From an uncultured Lachnospira sp. (GTDB lineage Bacteria > Bacillota > Clostridia > Lachnospirales > Lachnospiraceae): a stretch of 64,000 nt of DNA. The notes beneath the pieces were generated by a model. The model saw only the letters and a list, made by a program, of their open reading frames with translations. It was not told where the DNA came from and searched no databases. The translations under genes were made by a program, and so were the position numbers. Positions 26,559 to 34,798 of the stretch are shown piece after piece. Position 1 is the first letter of the stretch; every line of letters begins with the position of its first letter. The DNA lies in the NCBI GenBank assembly GCA_910585095.1, contig CAJUBU010000013.1:51982-115981 (forward strand), given 5' to 3'.

Positions 26559-27296
26559 ATGTTGACGGTGGTAGTGCCTACATTTAATGAAGGTAAAAAT
26601 ATCAAGAATTTAGTAAAACAAATTGACATGGCATTAAAAGATATAGATTATGAGATTTTATTTGTAGATGATAGTAAGGACAATACACCTGATATTATAA
26701 GGAAAGTGGCTAAGGAGTATCCGGTTGTTAAAATGGAACATAGGGAGAATGAAAGTGGTCTTGCAACAGCTGTTTTAAAAGGGTTTAGGCTGGCAAAAGG
26801 TGAATATATAGCATGTATGGATGCCGATTTGCAACATCCTCCAATTATACTTAAATATATGTATAAGGCAATGAAAACAGGAGCGGATTTATGTATACCA
26901 AGCCGATTAATTCCAGGCGGTGATGATGGCGGACTTAATTGGTATAGAAAATTTGTATCAGGCACAGCTAGAAAAATTGGACAATTTATGCTGCCTTGTC
27001 TAAGAAAGATATCAGACCCTACAAGCGGGTTGTTTATGTTTCGCAGAGAAGTTATTGAACATGCTGATTTGCAGCCAATTGGCTGGAAAATTATGGTTGA
27101 AGTGCTTGCTATGGGGACCTATTCCAAAATTGTTGAGATTCCGTATAAATTTCAGCAAAGAACGGCAGGAGAGTCAAAATTATCAGGAAAAGTCACTATG
27201 GAGTATTTAAAACAGTTGAAAAATTTAAGAGAACGATATAATAAAAAGAATCAATATACCGTTGAGGTATGGAGTGAAAAAAAGATGAAATCGTAA
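26559..27296 (+). CDS. polyprenyl-phosphate sugar (mannose) synthase, GT2 family
   Basis: The 245-residue soluble GT-A enzyme is closely DPM1-like: VVVPTFNEGKNI at the start, FVDDSKDNTPD, ACMDADLQHPP with the metal-binding acidic motif, and SDPTSGLFMFRR with GWKIMVEVL in the acceptor half. The C-terminal RTAGESKLSG is characteristic. It lacks the extra C-terminal membrane helices of some bacterial forms. It likely transfers mannose from GDP-mannose to polyprenyl phosphate, feeding the PIG-V-like or YfhO enzyme. GGAGGAAT precedes the ATG. The mannose specificity is inferred from context. Confidence 0.88.
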   Translation: MLTVVVPTFNEGKNIKNLVKQIDMALKDIDYEILFVDDSKDNTPDIIRKVAKEYPVVKMEHRENESGLATAVLKGFRLAKGEYIACMDADLQHPPIILKYMYKAMKTGADLCIPSRLIPGGDDGGLNWYRKFVSGTARKIGQFMLPCLRKISDPTSGLFMFRREVIEHADLQPIGWKIMVEVLAMGTYSKIVEIPYKFQQRTAGESKLSGKVTMEYLKQLKNLRERYNKKNQYTVEVWSEKKMKS

Positions 27297-27418
27297 GAAC
27301 AAGGAAATTTTTGGTGTTAAATTTTTAATTAATATTTGTTTGTTGGTTCTTATGCAAGGGGTACAAATAAAGAAATTTTAGCTTTTTTTGATTAAAAATG
27401 AAAGGAATAAAAATTGTT

Positions 27419-28432
27419 ATGGCAATATTAGTGACAGGCGGAGCAGGCTATATTGGAAGCCATACCGTAGTTGAGTTACAAAATGAAGGATATGAGGTTG
27501 TTGTTATAGACAATCTTGTTAATTCATCAAAAGAATCTATAAAGAGAGTTGAGGCAATTACAGGAAAAACGGTCAAATTTTATGAAGGTGATATTTCCGA
27601 TGCAAAGCTTTTAGATACAATATTTAAGGAAGAAACGATTGATAGTTGTATTCATTTTGCTGGATTAAAAGCAGTTGGAGAATCCATTTCTAAGCCGTTA
27701 GAGTATTATTCTAACAATATTTCAGGCTCTTTGATTTTATTTGATGCCATGCGAAGAAATAACGTAAAAAATATCATTTTTTCATCTTCGGCAACAGTAT
27801 ATGGGGACCCAGCATTTGTGCCAATTACAGAAGACTGTCCACTAGGTAAAATTACGAATCCATATGGGCAGACCAAAGCAATGTTGGAGCAAATTCTTAC
27901 AGATATATATAAGTCTGATAATACATGGAACGTCATTTTACTGCGCTATTTTAATCCAATTGGCGCACACAGCAGTGGAACTATTGGTGAAAATCCAAAT
28001 GGTATACCAAATAACCTTATGCCATATATTACACAAGTGGCAGTAGGAAAGCTTGAAAAGCTTGGTGTTTTTGGTAATGATTATAATACGCCAGACGGAA
28101 CATGTATAAGAGATTATATTCATGTGGTAGATTTAGCACAAGGGCATGTTAAGTCTATAGCTAAGTTAAAAGAAAATCCAGGTTTAAAGATATACAATCT
28201 TGGAACTGGAAAAGGCTCATCTGTTCTTGATGTAGTTCATACATTTATAGAAGCGTCAGGCGTTGATATACCATATGTGATTAAACCAAGAAGAACAGGA
28301 GATGTTCCTGTGAATTATTGTGACGCTACAAAAGCAAAGGAAGAACTTGGCTGGATGGCAAAAAAGAATTTGTTTGATATGTGTGCGGATTCTTGGAGAT
28401 GGCAAAAAAATAATCCAAATGGAATGATATAA
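27419..28432 (+). CDS. galE: UDP-glucose 4-epimerase
   Basis: This extended short-chain dehydrogenase interconverts UDP-glucose and UDP-galactose (or the N-acetyl forms). It shows the NAD-binding VTGGAGYIGSH at the N-terminus, SSSATVYGD with the catalytic Ser/Thr, the YxxxK pair in NPYGQTKAM, RYFNPIGAH and NYCDATKA near the end. The 337 residues match GalE if translation starts at the ATG at 27419 (MAILVTGG), preceded by AAAGGAA; an in-frame ATG at 27398 adds seven residues without a ribosome site. glmM follows after 24 bases, so both probably provide nucleotide sugars for the glycan region. Confidence 0.94.
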   Translation: MAILVTGGAGYIGSHTVVELQNEGYEVVVIDNLVNSSKESIKRVEAITGKTVKFYEGDISDAKLLDTIFKEETIDSCIHFAGLKAVGESISKPLEYYSNNISGSLILFDAMRRNNVKNIIFSSSATVYGDPAFVPITEDCPLGKITNPYGQTKAMLEQILTDIYKSDNTWNVILLRYFNPIGAHSSGTIGENPNGIPNNLMPYITQVAVGKLEKLGVFGNDYNTPDGTCIRDYIHVVDLAQGHVKSIAKLKENPGLKIYNLGTGKGSSVLDVVHTFIEASGVDIPYVIKPRRTGDVPVNYCDATKAKEELGWMAKKNLFDMCADSWRWQKNNPNGMI

Positions 28433-28456
28433 AATATATTAAAAATAGGAGTGTAT

Positions 28457-29809
28457 ATGGGTAAGTATTTTGGTACAGATGGTTTTAGAGGAGAGGCTAA
28501 TGTCAATTTGACAGTGGAGCATGCGTTTAAAGTGGGACGGTTTTTAGGTTGGTATTATAGCAAGAACCATAAAGAAGATAAAGTTAAGATTGTTATAGGC
28601 AAAGATACAAGAAGAAGCAGTTATATGTTTGAATACTCACTTGTTGCTGGACTTACCGCATCAGGAGCAGACGTCTACTTATTACATGTAACAACAACAC
28701 CAAGTGTTTCTTATGTTGTGAGAACAGAAGACTTTGACTGTGGAATTATGATAAGCGCTAGTCATAATCCGTTTTATGATAATGGTATTAAACTGATTAA
28801 TGACAAAGGCGAAAAGATGAGGGAAGATGTTATTGATGAAATTGAAAAGTATCTTGATGGAGAGATAGCCGAATTACCATTTGCAACAAAGGAAAATATT
28901 GGCTGTACCATTGATTATACAGCTGGCAGAAATAGGTATATGGGATATCTTATAAGCCTTGCAGTCTATTCATTTAAAGGTATGAGAGTTGGCATTGATG
29001 CGGCTAATGGAAGTGCATGGAACTTAGCAAAAAGTGTATTTGACGCGTTGGGAGCAAAAACATATGTGATTCATGCACAGCCTGATGGAATCAACATTAA
29101 TGAAAATTGTGGTTCTACACATATTGAAGGATTGTGCGATTTAGTAAAAAGAGAACATCTTGATGTTGGTTTTGCCTTTGATGGCGATGCAGACCGATGT
29201 CTTTGTGTTGACGAAAAAGGAAATGTTGTGACAGGCGACCATATTTTGTATATATATGGATACTATATGAAAGAGAGAGGGAAGCTTTCCGATAATACAG
29301 TGGTTACAACGGTAATGTCCAATTTTGGATTGTATAAGGCATTTGAGGCAGCAGATATTTGTTATGAAAAAACCGATGTCGGTGATAAATACGTTTATGA
29401 GTGCATGTCTAATAATGGTTATCGGCTTGGCGGCGAACAATCGGGACATATTATTTTTAGTAAATATGCAACAACAGGAGATGGAATTATAACAGCACTC
29501 AAAATGATGGAGGTTATGTTGGCAAAGAAAAAGACATTAAGCGAGTTAAAATCTCCAGTTGCTATTTTTCCCCAAGTGCTTAAAAATATAAAAGTTACCG
29601 ATAAGACAGCAGCTCAAAACGATATGGATGTAAAGGCAGCAGTTGAAAAAGTTGCAGAAATGCTTGGCAATGATGGAAGGATTCTTGTTCGTGAGAGCGG
29701 AACAGAACCTGTTGTTCGAGTGATGGTTGAAGCGGGAAGTCAAGAATTATGTGTAAAGTATGTAGATGAAGTTATTGAAGTGATAAAGAGTAAAGGTTAT
29801 GCTATATAA
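28457..29809 (+). CDS. glmM: phosphoglucosamine mutase (GlmM-type phosphohexomutase)
   Basis: The enzyme converts glucosamine-6-P to glucosamine-1-P on the way to UDP-GlcNAc, and related enzymes act on mannose. The 450-residue alpha-D-phosphohexomutase has KYFGTDGFRG at the start, the phosphoserine loop MISASHNP, the Mg-binding FDGDADR loop and the phosphate-binding RESGTEPVVRVM near the end. MGKYFGTDGFRGEAN is GlmM-like, and the length agrees. AGGAG lies before the ATG at 28457. Because no separate phosphomannomutase is visible, it could also serve the mannose-6-P to mannose-1-P step; that is inference. Confidence 0.92.
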   Translation: MGKYFGTDGFRGEANVNLTVEHAFKVGRFLGWYYSKNHKEDKVKIVIGKDTRRSSYMFEYSLVAGLTASGADVYLLHVTTTPSVSYVVRTEDFDCGIMISASHNPFYDNGIKLINDKGEKMREDVIDEIEKYLDGEIAELPFATKENIGCTIDYTAGRNRYMGYLISLAVYSFKGMRVGIDAANGSAWNLAKSVFDALGAKTYVIHAQPDGININENCGSTHIEGLCDLVKREHLDVGFAFDGDADRCLCVDEKGNVVTGDHILYIYGYYMKERGKLSDNTVVTTVMSNFGLYKAFEAADICYEKTDVGDKYVYECMSNNGYRLGGEQSGHIIFSKYATTGDGIITALKMMEVMLAKKKTLSELKSPVAIFPQVLKNIKVTDKTAAQNDMDVKAAVEKVAEMLGNDGRILVRESGTEPVVRVMVEAGSQELCVKYVDEVIEVIKSKGYAI

Positions 29810-29827
29810 AAATCAGGTATAAATCGA

Positions 29828-29874
29828 AACCTCCTATAATAAGATTATAACAAGTCTTATTGTAGGGGGTTTTT
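29828..29874 (+). terminator. terminator hairpin that contains the next gene's ribosome site
   Basis: 29828-29844 pairs over 17 bp (two wobbles) with 29855-29871, followed by TTTT. The right arm includes AGGGGG, the only ribosome-binding sequence for the lipoprotein starting at 29875. Confidence 0.8.
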
Positions 29875-30294
29875 ATGCGAAAGAACAAAATTGATATTTT
29901 AGTATGTATATTTTTGATATTTGTATGTTCCGTTTGCGGATTATGGGGTTGTGGTAAAACAGAAACAGAAGTGACACAATTGGATTATACTGTTGTGGAA
30001 GATAAAGATATACCCCAAGAACTAAAGAATATCATTGATGAAAAAAAGGAAAGTACGATTAGGCTTACATATAATACAGATGAATATACATATGCAGTTG
30101 CAGGGTATGGAATGATGGGAACAAGCGGATATAGTATTTGCGTAAATAGTGTATCACTTGGCAAAGATTCTATCTATGTAGACATCGATTTGTTAGGACC
30201 AAAACCTCAAGAGCAGGTCACAAAAGTAAGTACAACACCTTATATTGTATTAAAAATGGAAAAAAGAGATGAAACAGTGGTATTTAATATGTAG
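29875..30294 (+). CDS. PrcB-type lipoprotein
   Basis: The 139-residue lipoprotein has a signal peptide and lipobox LWGC. The mature part matches the C-terminal domain of PrcB (protease complex inhibitor, PF14343-like): GMMGTSGYSICVNSVSLG followed by a beta strand and LGPKPQEQVTKVSTTPYIVL. PrcB in Treponema is an accessory lipoprotein of the dentilisin complex; in Clostridia this domain occurs in small lipoproteins of unknown role. Its ribosome site is sequestered in a terminator-like stem, so expression may be low or conditional. The sipL-like gene follows 14 bases later. Confidence 0.8.
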   Translation: MRKNKIDILVCIFLIFVCSVCGLWGCGKTETEVTQLDYTVVEDKDIPQELKNIIDEKKESTIRLTYNTDEYTYAVAGYGMMGTSGYSICVNSVSLGKDSIYVDIDLLGPKPQEQVTKVSTTPYIVLKMEKRDETVVFNM

Positions 30295-30308
30295 CGCAGC
30301 GCGCAGAA

Positions 30309-31919
30309 ATGGAGTTTAGTGTGATTATTAATAAAGGGTATATTCATGATAACGAATGTAAATGCAAAAATACCATACAGATAACATTAGATGATGATTT
30401 TAACGTGCCAGATAACAAAGCGGATATTGAACATATTATAAGACAATGGGGAAATGCAAGAATTGATGAAGCAAAGGCATTAGGTGAAAAAGCAGAGGTA
30501 AAGGGGTGCCTTGATTTTGCTATTCTTTATATGGGAAATAATGAAGATGGCGGCAGTATGCCTTTTAAGATGACAGGAGATATTGATATTGGTGAAGTGA
30601 TTAATTTAAGTTGTGACGTTGAGAATATTCCAATATATTGGGAAACACATCTTGAAGACCTTACAGTAAAAGCTATCAATTCACGTAAAATTAATGTGAA
30701 GGCTATTATTTCTATAAAAATTGTGTGTGAAGATATAGAGGATTACAGTTTTGGTTACGAAATATCAGAAGTTCAGGAAAATGAGTGTATTCAAGTGAAA
30801 AAGCAAAATATTCAATATGCTGAACTGATGGTTAATATGAGGGATAATTTAAGAATCCGAGAAACGGTATCACTTCCTCAAGGAAAACCAAACATAGGAA
30901 ATATTATGTGGGAAGAACTGTGGATAAGAAGTTTTGACAGTAAAGCCGTAGAGGATGGTATGGAAATCAATGTTGAGCTGGGATATTTTATTATTTATGC
31001 TCCAGAAAATAGTGATATTGGAACAGCGTGGTATGACTCAACTGCTAATTTTAATGGAAAACTAGATATTAGCGGCTGCAATATGGATATGATACATTTT
31101 GTCAATTATTCGATGACGAGCTGCGGCATAGAGGCAAAGCCAAACTATGATGGAGAGCTTCGCGACTTGAATCTTGAGATGGTGCTTGAGATGAATGTAA
31201 AATGTTATCAGGAAAGAACACAGCAGATTATTGATGATATTTATTCGCCTGTAAAACGTATTGAAATTAATAGCACTCCTGTATCGATTAAAAATTTGAT
31301 TGCAAGGAATAATTCAAGATGTCAGATTAATGAGCGTGTAAAGACGGATAAATATGGTTCTATTTTACAGATAATTAGTTGCAATGGCGTTGCACATATT
31401 GATGATATACAAGTGGAAAAAGATGGATTGCAGGTAGAAGGCGTTGTTATTGTAAATACGTTTTATGTATCAGAAAGCGATGCTAATCCGCTGGGCAGTT
31501 TTTCGATACCAATACCATTTTCACATAAGGTACAGTTAAAAACAACAGAAGATATGGAATACTACATGCAAAGCTGTGTTGAACATGTTGGAATTGTAAT
31601 GACGGGAAGTCAGGAGCTTGAAGTAAAGGGCAATGTGGTAATTGATGTTATATGCTTTAATGTTGTTCATGTCAATGTTGTTCAAGAATGTGAAGTGAGC
31701 GAAGGCGATGAAAATATGTATTTGAATTTGCCAACGATGGTGGGGTATATATCCGATGGGAAAAATTCGCTGTGGGATATTGCCAAAAAATACAATACAA
31801 CGGTGGATTCTATTAAAAAAGATAATAAAGGCATTCCAGAGCTTGCTGATGCAGATTATAAGATAAAGGCAGGAGAAAAACTGTTGTTGATGAAAGAACT
31901 TAGTATGAAAGAGACGTAA
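30309..31919 (+). CDS. SipL-like spore morphogenesis protein (DUF3794 + LysM)
   Basis: The 536-residue protein consists of several DUF3794 (SPOCS) segments and ends with a LysM domain (residues about 485-536, WDIAKKYNTTVDSI ... IKAGEKLLLM). This is the architecture of SipL, which in Clostridioides difficile binds SpoIVA through its LysM domain to tether the spore coat basement layer. The repeated pattern PQGKPNIGNI-like 'shared' loops occur in the middle. The ATG at 30309 has no ribosome site; a GTG at 30321 with GGAG six bases upstream may be the true start. There is no signal peptide, as expected for a mother-cell protein. Confidence 0.87.
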   Translation: MEFSVIINKGYIHDNECKCKNTIQITLDDDFNVPDNKADIEHIIRQWGNARIDEAKALGEKAEVKGCLDFAILYMGNNEDGGSMPFKMTGDIDIGEVINLSCDVENIPIYWETHLEDLTVKAINSRKINVKAIISIKIVCEDIEDYSFGYEISEVQENECIQVKKQNIQYAELMVNMRDNLRIRETVSLPQGKPNIGNIMWEELWIRSFDSKAVEDGMEINVELGYFIIYAPENSDIGTAWYDSTANFNGKLDISGCNMDMIHFVNYSMTSCGIEAKPNYDGELRDLNLEMVLEMNVKCYQERTQQIIDDIYSPVKRIEINSTPVSIKNLIARNNSRCQINERVKTDKYGSILQIISCNGVAHIDDIQVEKDGLQVEGVVIVNTFYVSESDANPLGSFSIPIPFSHKVQLKTTEDMEYYMQSCVEHVGIVMTGSQELEVKGNVVIDVICFNVVHVNVVQECEVSEGDENMYLNLPTMVGYISDGKNSLWDIAKKYNTTVDSIKKDNKGIPELADADYKIKAGEKLLLMKELSMKET

Positions 31920-31993
31920 AAAATAGATATACCAAAAATGTAATATATAAAAACTATAAATAAACAATTGCATTGAGAACAAAATAAACAAAT

Positions 31994-32156
31994 TTAAATT
32001 AGGGCTGTCGTCTTTATTTTATCATGGGGCTGTCGCATTAAAGAAGTTAAATACAAGATATTGGAAAGGAAAATACAATACTAAACAATATTTTGTATAT
32101 TTTATCTTTTATGCGACAGCCCCTTAAAATTTGCAAAGAGTTGACAGCCCATTTAA
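31994..32156. mobile_element. nested MITE-like inverted-repeat element
   Basis: Outer arms GGGCTGTC (32002-32009) and GACAGCCC (32143-32150) are flanked by TTAAAT and ATTTAA. Inside lies a 98-bp element whose 18-bp ends (32026-32043 and 32106-32123, starting GGGGCTGTCGCAT) match at 17 positions. No coding capacity. GGGGCTGTCGCA-like ends are common on DDE insertion sequences. It looks like one small non-autonomous element inside a related one. Confidence 0.6.
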
Positions 32157-32169
32157 GAGGATTGGACTA

Positions 32170-32213
32170 GTTTTTAATGAAACAATATTTGTAAATCTGC
32201 TTTGTTGTTTGCC
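32170..32213 (-). repeat. dispersed intergenic repeat, copy 6 (minus strand)
   Basis: On the minus strand: AAACAACAAAGCAGATTTAC then AAATATTGTTTCATTA. It lies 14 bases after the stop of the minus-strand gene at 32227 and is in the same orientation as that gene. Confidence 0.7.
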
Positions 32214-32226
32214 TAATAAAATTCAA

Positions 32227-32850
32227 CTATTTGCCAAGAATGTCTGATGTCTTTGCAGAAGAACCATTTTCTTCAAACCATTTATCAAACTTATCCATCG
32301 TAGCTGAATATGTATCAGAAGATATACCAGGAAGGTCTTTTCCCCAAGCTTTTGTTGCCTGTTTAAATCCCTTTTCAACAGCAGAAACCATTTTTTTCAT
32401 TTTTTCTTCATCACCGCCAGAAAGTGCAATAGCAAAATCAACTAAACGGTCTGAAGTTTGATTAACACCCCAATAACCATTTTCGCCGATATCTTCCTTA
32501 GCTTGTGCAATTGTTGCTGCGTCAGCAGTAAAATTGCCATTTGCCAAAGCTTTCCACATATCATCAGCGTTGCCGATTGTCACACCCTGTTTTTGGAACA
32601 TTTTAGTTACTAATGATTGCATCTGTTCCAATCTTGCTTGTGTGTCTGCCTTCATCTTGGCAACGACATTTGATGATGATTTTGAGTAAGATTTTGCTGT
32701 TTTAGCAGTTGTCTTAGAAGCTTCATAAGTAGCTCCTTCCTCAACCGTATCATTTTTTTTTGCTTCATTTGTGCTATTCGTCTTAGAATTGCTAGCAGAG
32801 CTAGAATAATCGGTATAAGAATAGCGGTTATCAACACCATATAAACTCAT
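32227..32850 (-). CDS. conserved protein of unknown function (GYWGVNQTS ... ALSGGD motif)
   Basis: The 207-residue protein has no signal peptide or membrane helix. Residues 1-70 are Ser/Thr/Lys-rich and disordered. The rest is helical with GENGYWGVNQTSDRLVDFAI, ALSGGDEEKMKKMV and GFKQATKAWG. I recall similar sequences as uncharacterised proteins in other Clostridia, but no function can be named. Good AGGAGG-like sequence (GGAGGCAAT on the minus strand) precedes the ATG. It is monocistronic, followed by a dispersed repeat and the MITE-like element. Confidence 0.7.
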   Translation of the reverse strand: MSLYGVDNRYSYTDYSSSASNSKTNSTNEAKKNDTVEEGATYEASKTTAKTAKSYSKSSSNVVAKMKADTQARLEQMQSLVTKMFQKQGVTIGNADDMWKALANGNFTADAATIAQAKEDIGENGYWGVNQTSDRLVDFAIALSGGDEEKMKKMVSAVEKGFKQATKAWGKDLPGISSDTYSATMDKFDKWFEENGSSAKTSDILGK

Positions 32851-33011
32851 AGATTGCCTCCTTGCCGCGTAAAAACGCTTGAAAATTTTTTAATAGTACA
32901 TCCTCCATGATATACTACTATTTTTTATATCGGAAGAATAATTCCCATTATTAACCTTTTTATTATTAAATTATTTAAAGATGTAAATAATTTAATAGCT
33001 ATGTGTAAAAT

Positions 33012-33041
33012 AATGGGTGACCTGCAAATGTGTCACCCATT
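33012..33041 (-). terminator. terminator hairpin after the hydrogenase operon
   Basis: AATGGGTGAC (33012-33021) and GTCACCCATT (33032-33041) form a perfect 10-bp stem downstream of the minus-strand hydrogenase gene; the following ATTATTTT is only moderately T-rich. Confidence 0.65.
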
Positions 33042-33076
33042 GTTTCATAAAAAGTTTAATTGTAATGATAATTATA

Positions 33077-34798
33077 TTAAATATCCCACTCCGATTGATT
33101 GGTATGTAAAAGTTCGTGTGATTTATGGGATAATGGTTTTTCTAAGAATTGTTCATACAATTGTCCTATAAAAGGATTTTCATGGCTAAAGCGGATAGAA
33201 GCATTTGCATCTAGATGGCGAAGTGTCTCGCCACGTTCTGCTGCAAGTTCTTTTCCATCTGTGATAGGTTGACCGCCGCCGCCTGCACAGCCGCCCGGAC
33301 ATGCCATGATTTCTACAAAATCATACTGTGTTTTGTTGGATTGAATAGCATGAAGCAATTTCCTTGCATTTCCCAGTCCACTTGCGACAGCAACTTTTAA
33401 ACTCACATCGCCAACTTGTACAATACGTTCTTTCCAGCCTTCCATTCCTCGAACCATACTAAAGGCATCGGGATGTGGGTTTTGACCTGTAACAAGATAA
33501 TGTGCGCTTCTAAGGGCAGCTTCCATAACACCGCCTGTTGTGCCAAAGATAACACCGGCGCCAGTACCTAATCCTAAAGGTTCATCAAAGCTACTCTCAC
33601 CAAGTTCTTCCAGACAAATACCGCTAGAACGCAGCATACGGCTTGTTTCTCTTGTAGTAAGTACAATATCCACATCTTTTTTTGCGCCTGTATCAGAAAC
33701 TTGAGGCACATCGGCTTCATATTTTTTTGATACACATGGCATAATGGATACACAACAAATCTGTTCAGGTTCTACATTGAGCTGTTTTGCAAACCAAGTT
33801 TTAGCGATAGCGCCAAACATTTGCTGAGGAGATTTTGCACTTGACAAGTTTGGCATAAATTCTGGAAATTCATATTTTAAGAATCGTACCCATCCAGGAC
33901 AGCAGCTTGTAAACATAGGCCAGTGATAGTCTTCTTTATGTTGTAATCGCTCTAAAAGTTCGCTGCCTTCCTCCATAATCGTTAAATCAGCCGCAAAGTC
34001 GGTATCAAAGACATAATCAAACCCAAGACCTTTTAATGCAGTTACCATTCTGCCCACTGTTGCTAAATGTTCATCAAGACCTGCATCGGCTCCCCATGCA
34101 GAACGGACAGCAGGCGCCACTTGAGCAATAACAATTTTTTCTGGGTCAGCAATCGCATCTAATACTTTTTGTGTATCGTCTCTTTCATGTAAAGCGCCCA
34201 CAGGACAATGGGTTATACATTGTCCACACAAAGTACAATTGGCATCGTTTAAGCTTCTGGCACCACGCAGCCCAACCGTTGTACGAGGACCTGTTCCAAG
34301 TACGTCCCAAACGCCAAGACTTTGTATTTTTTCGCAAAAACTTACACAGCGCATACATTTAATACATTTTTCACGGTCACGAATCAATGGCTGATTTTTG
34401 TCCCAGTTCTTTTTTCGATAAGAAACTTCAAAAGGAATATCTGTAATATTTAAGTCTTGACAAAGACTTTGCAGTGTACAATTTCCATTTCTTACACAGC
34501 TTGTGCAGTTTGTATTATGTGTGGATAGAATTAACTCGATATTAATACGGCGGGCTTCACGAACGCGCGGAGAGTTGGTTAAGACCTCCATGCCATTTTC
34601 TGCCTGTGTATTGCAGGCTGCACATAAATTTTCATTTCCTACAATTTCTACGATACAGACACGACAAGCGCCAATTTCATTGATATCCTTAAGATAGCAT
34701 AATGTTGGAATTTTAATTCCCACGCTACGGGCGGCATTTAAAATAGTAGTTCCTTTTGTTACAGTCACATTTTTTCCATCTATCGTCAATTTTACCAT
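33077..34798 (-). CDS. hydA: [FeFe] hydrogenase catalytic subunit (group A)
   Basis: The 573-residue enzyme catalyses reversible H2 formation. It has an N-terminal [2Fe-2S] domain (CYLKDINEIGACRVC), a His/Cys-ligated [4Fe-4S] segment (HNTNCTSCVRNGNC), two ferredoxin-type [4Fe-4S] motifs (CIKCMRCVSFC and CTLCGQCITHCP), and the H-cluster domain. All three H-cluster signatures are canonical: TSCCPGW near residue 300, MPCVSKKYE, and MACPGGCAGGGGQP. The C-terminus has the short small-subunit-like segment (ENPFIGQLYEQFL). It overlaps the upstream diaphorase gene by 7 bases, so the two are translationally coupled and probably one complex. No maturation genes (hydEFG) are in view. Confidence 0.96.
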   Translation of the reverse strand: MVKLTIDGKNVTVTKGTTILNAARSVGIKIPTLCYLKDINEIGACRVCIVEIVGNENLCAACNTQAENGMEVLTNSPRVREARRINIELILSTHNTNCTSCVRNGNCTLQSLCQDLNITDIPFEVSYRKKNWDKNQPLIRDREKCIKCMRCVSFCEKIQSLGVWDVLGTGPRTTVGLRGARSLNDANCTLCGQCITHCPVGALHERDDTQKVLDAIADPEKIVIAQVAPAVRSAWGADAGLDEHLATVGRMVTALKGLGFDYVFDTDFAADLTIMEEGSELLERLQHKEDYHWPMFTSCCPGWVRFLKYEFPEFMPNLSSAKSPQQMFGAIAKTWFAKQLNVEPEQICCVSIMPCVSKKYEADVPQVSDTGAKKDVDIVLTTRETSRMLRSSGICLEELGESSFDEPLGLGTGAGVIFGTTGGVMEAALRSAHYLVTGQNPHPDAFSMVRGMEGWKERIVQVGDVSLKVAVASGLGNARKLLHAIQSNKTQYDFVEIMACPGGCAGGGGQPITDGKELAAERGETLRHLDANASIRFSHENPFIGQLYEQFLEKPLSHKSHELLHTNQSEWDI

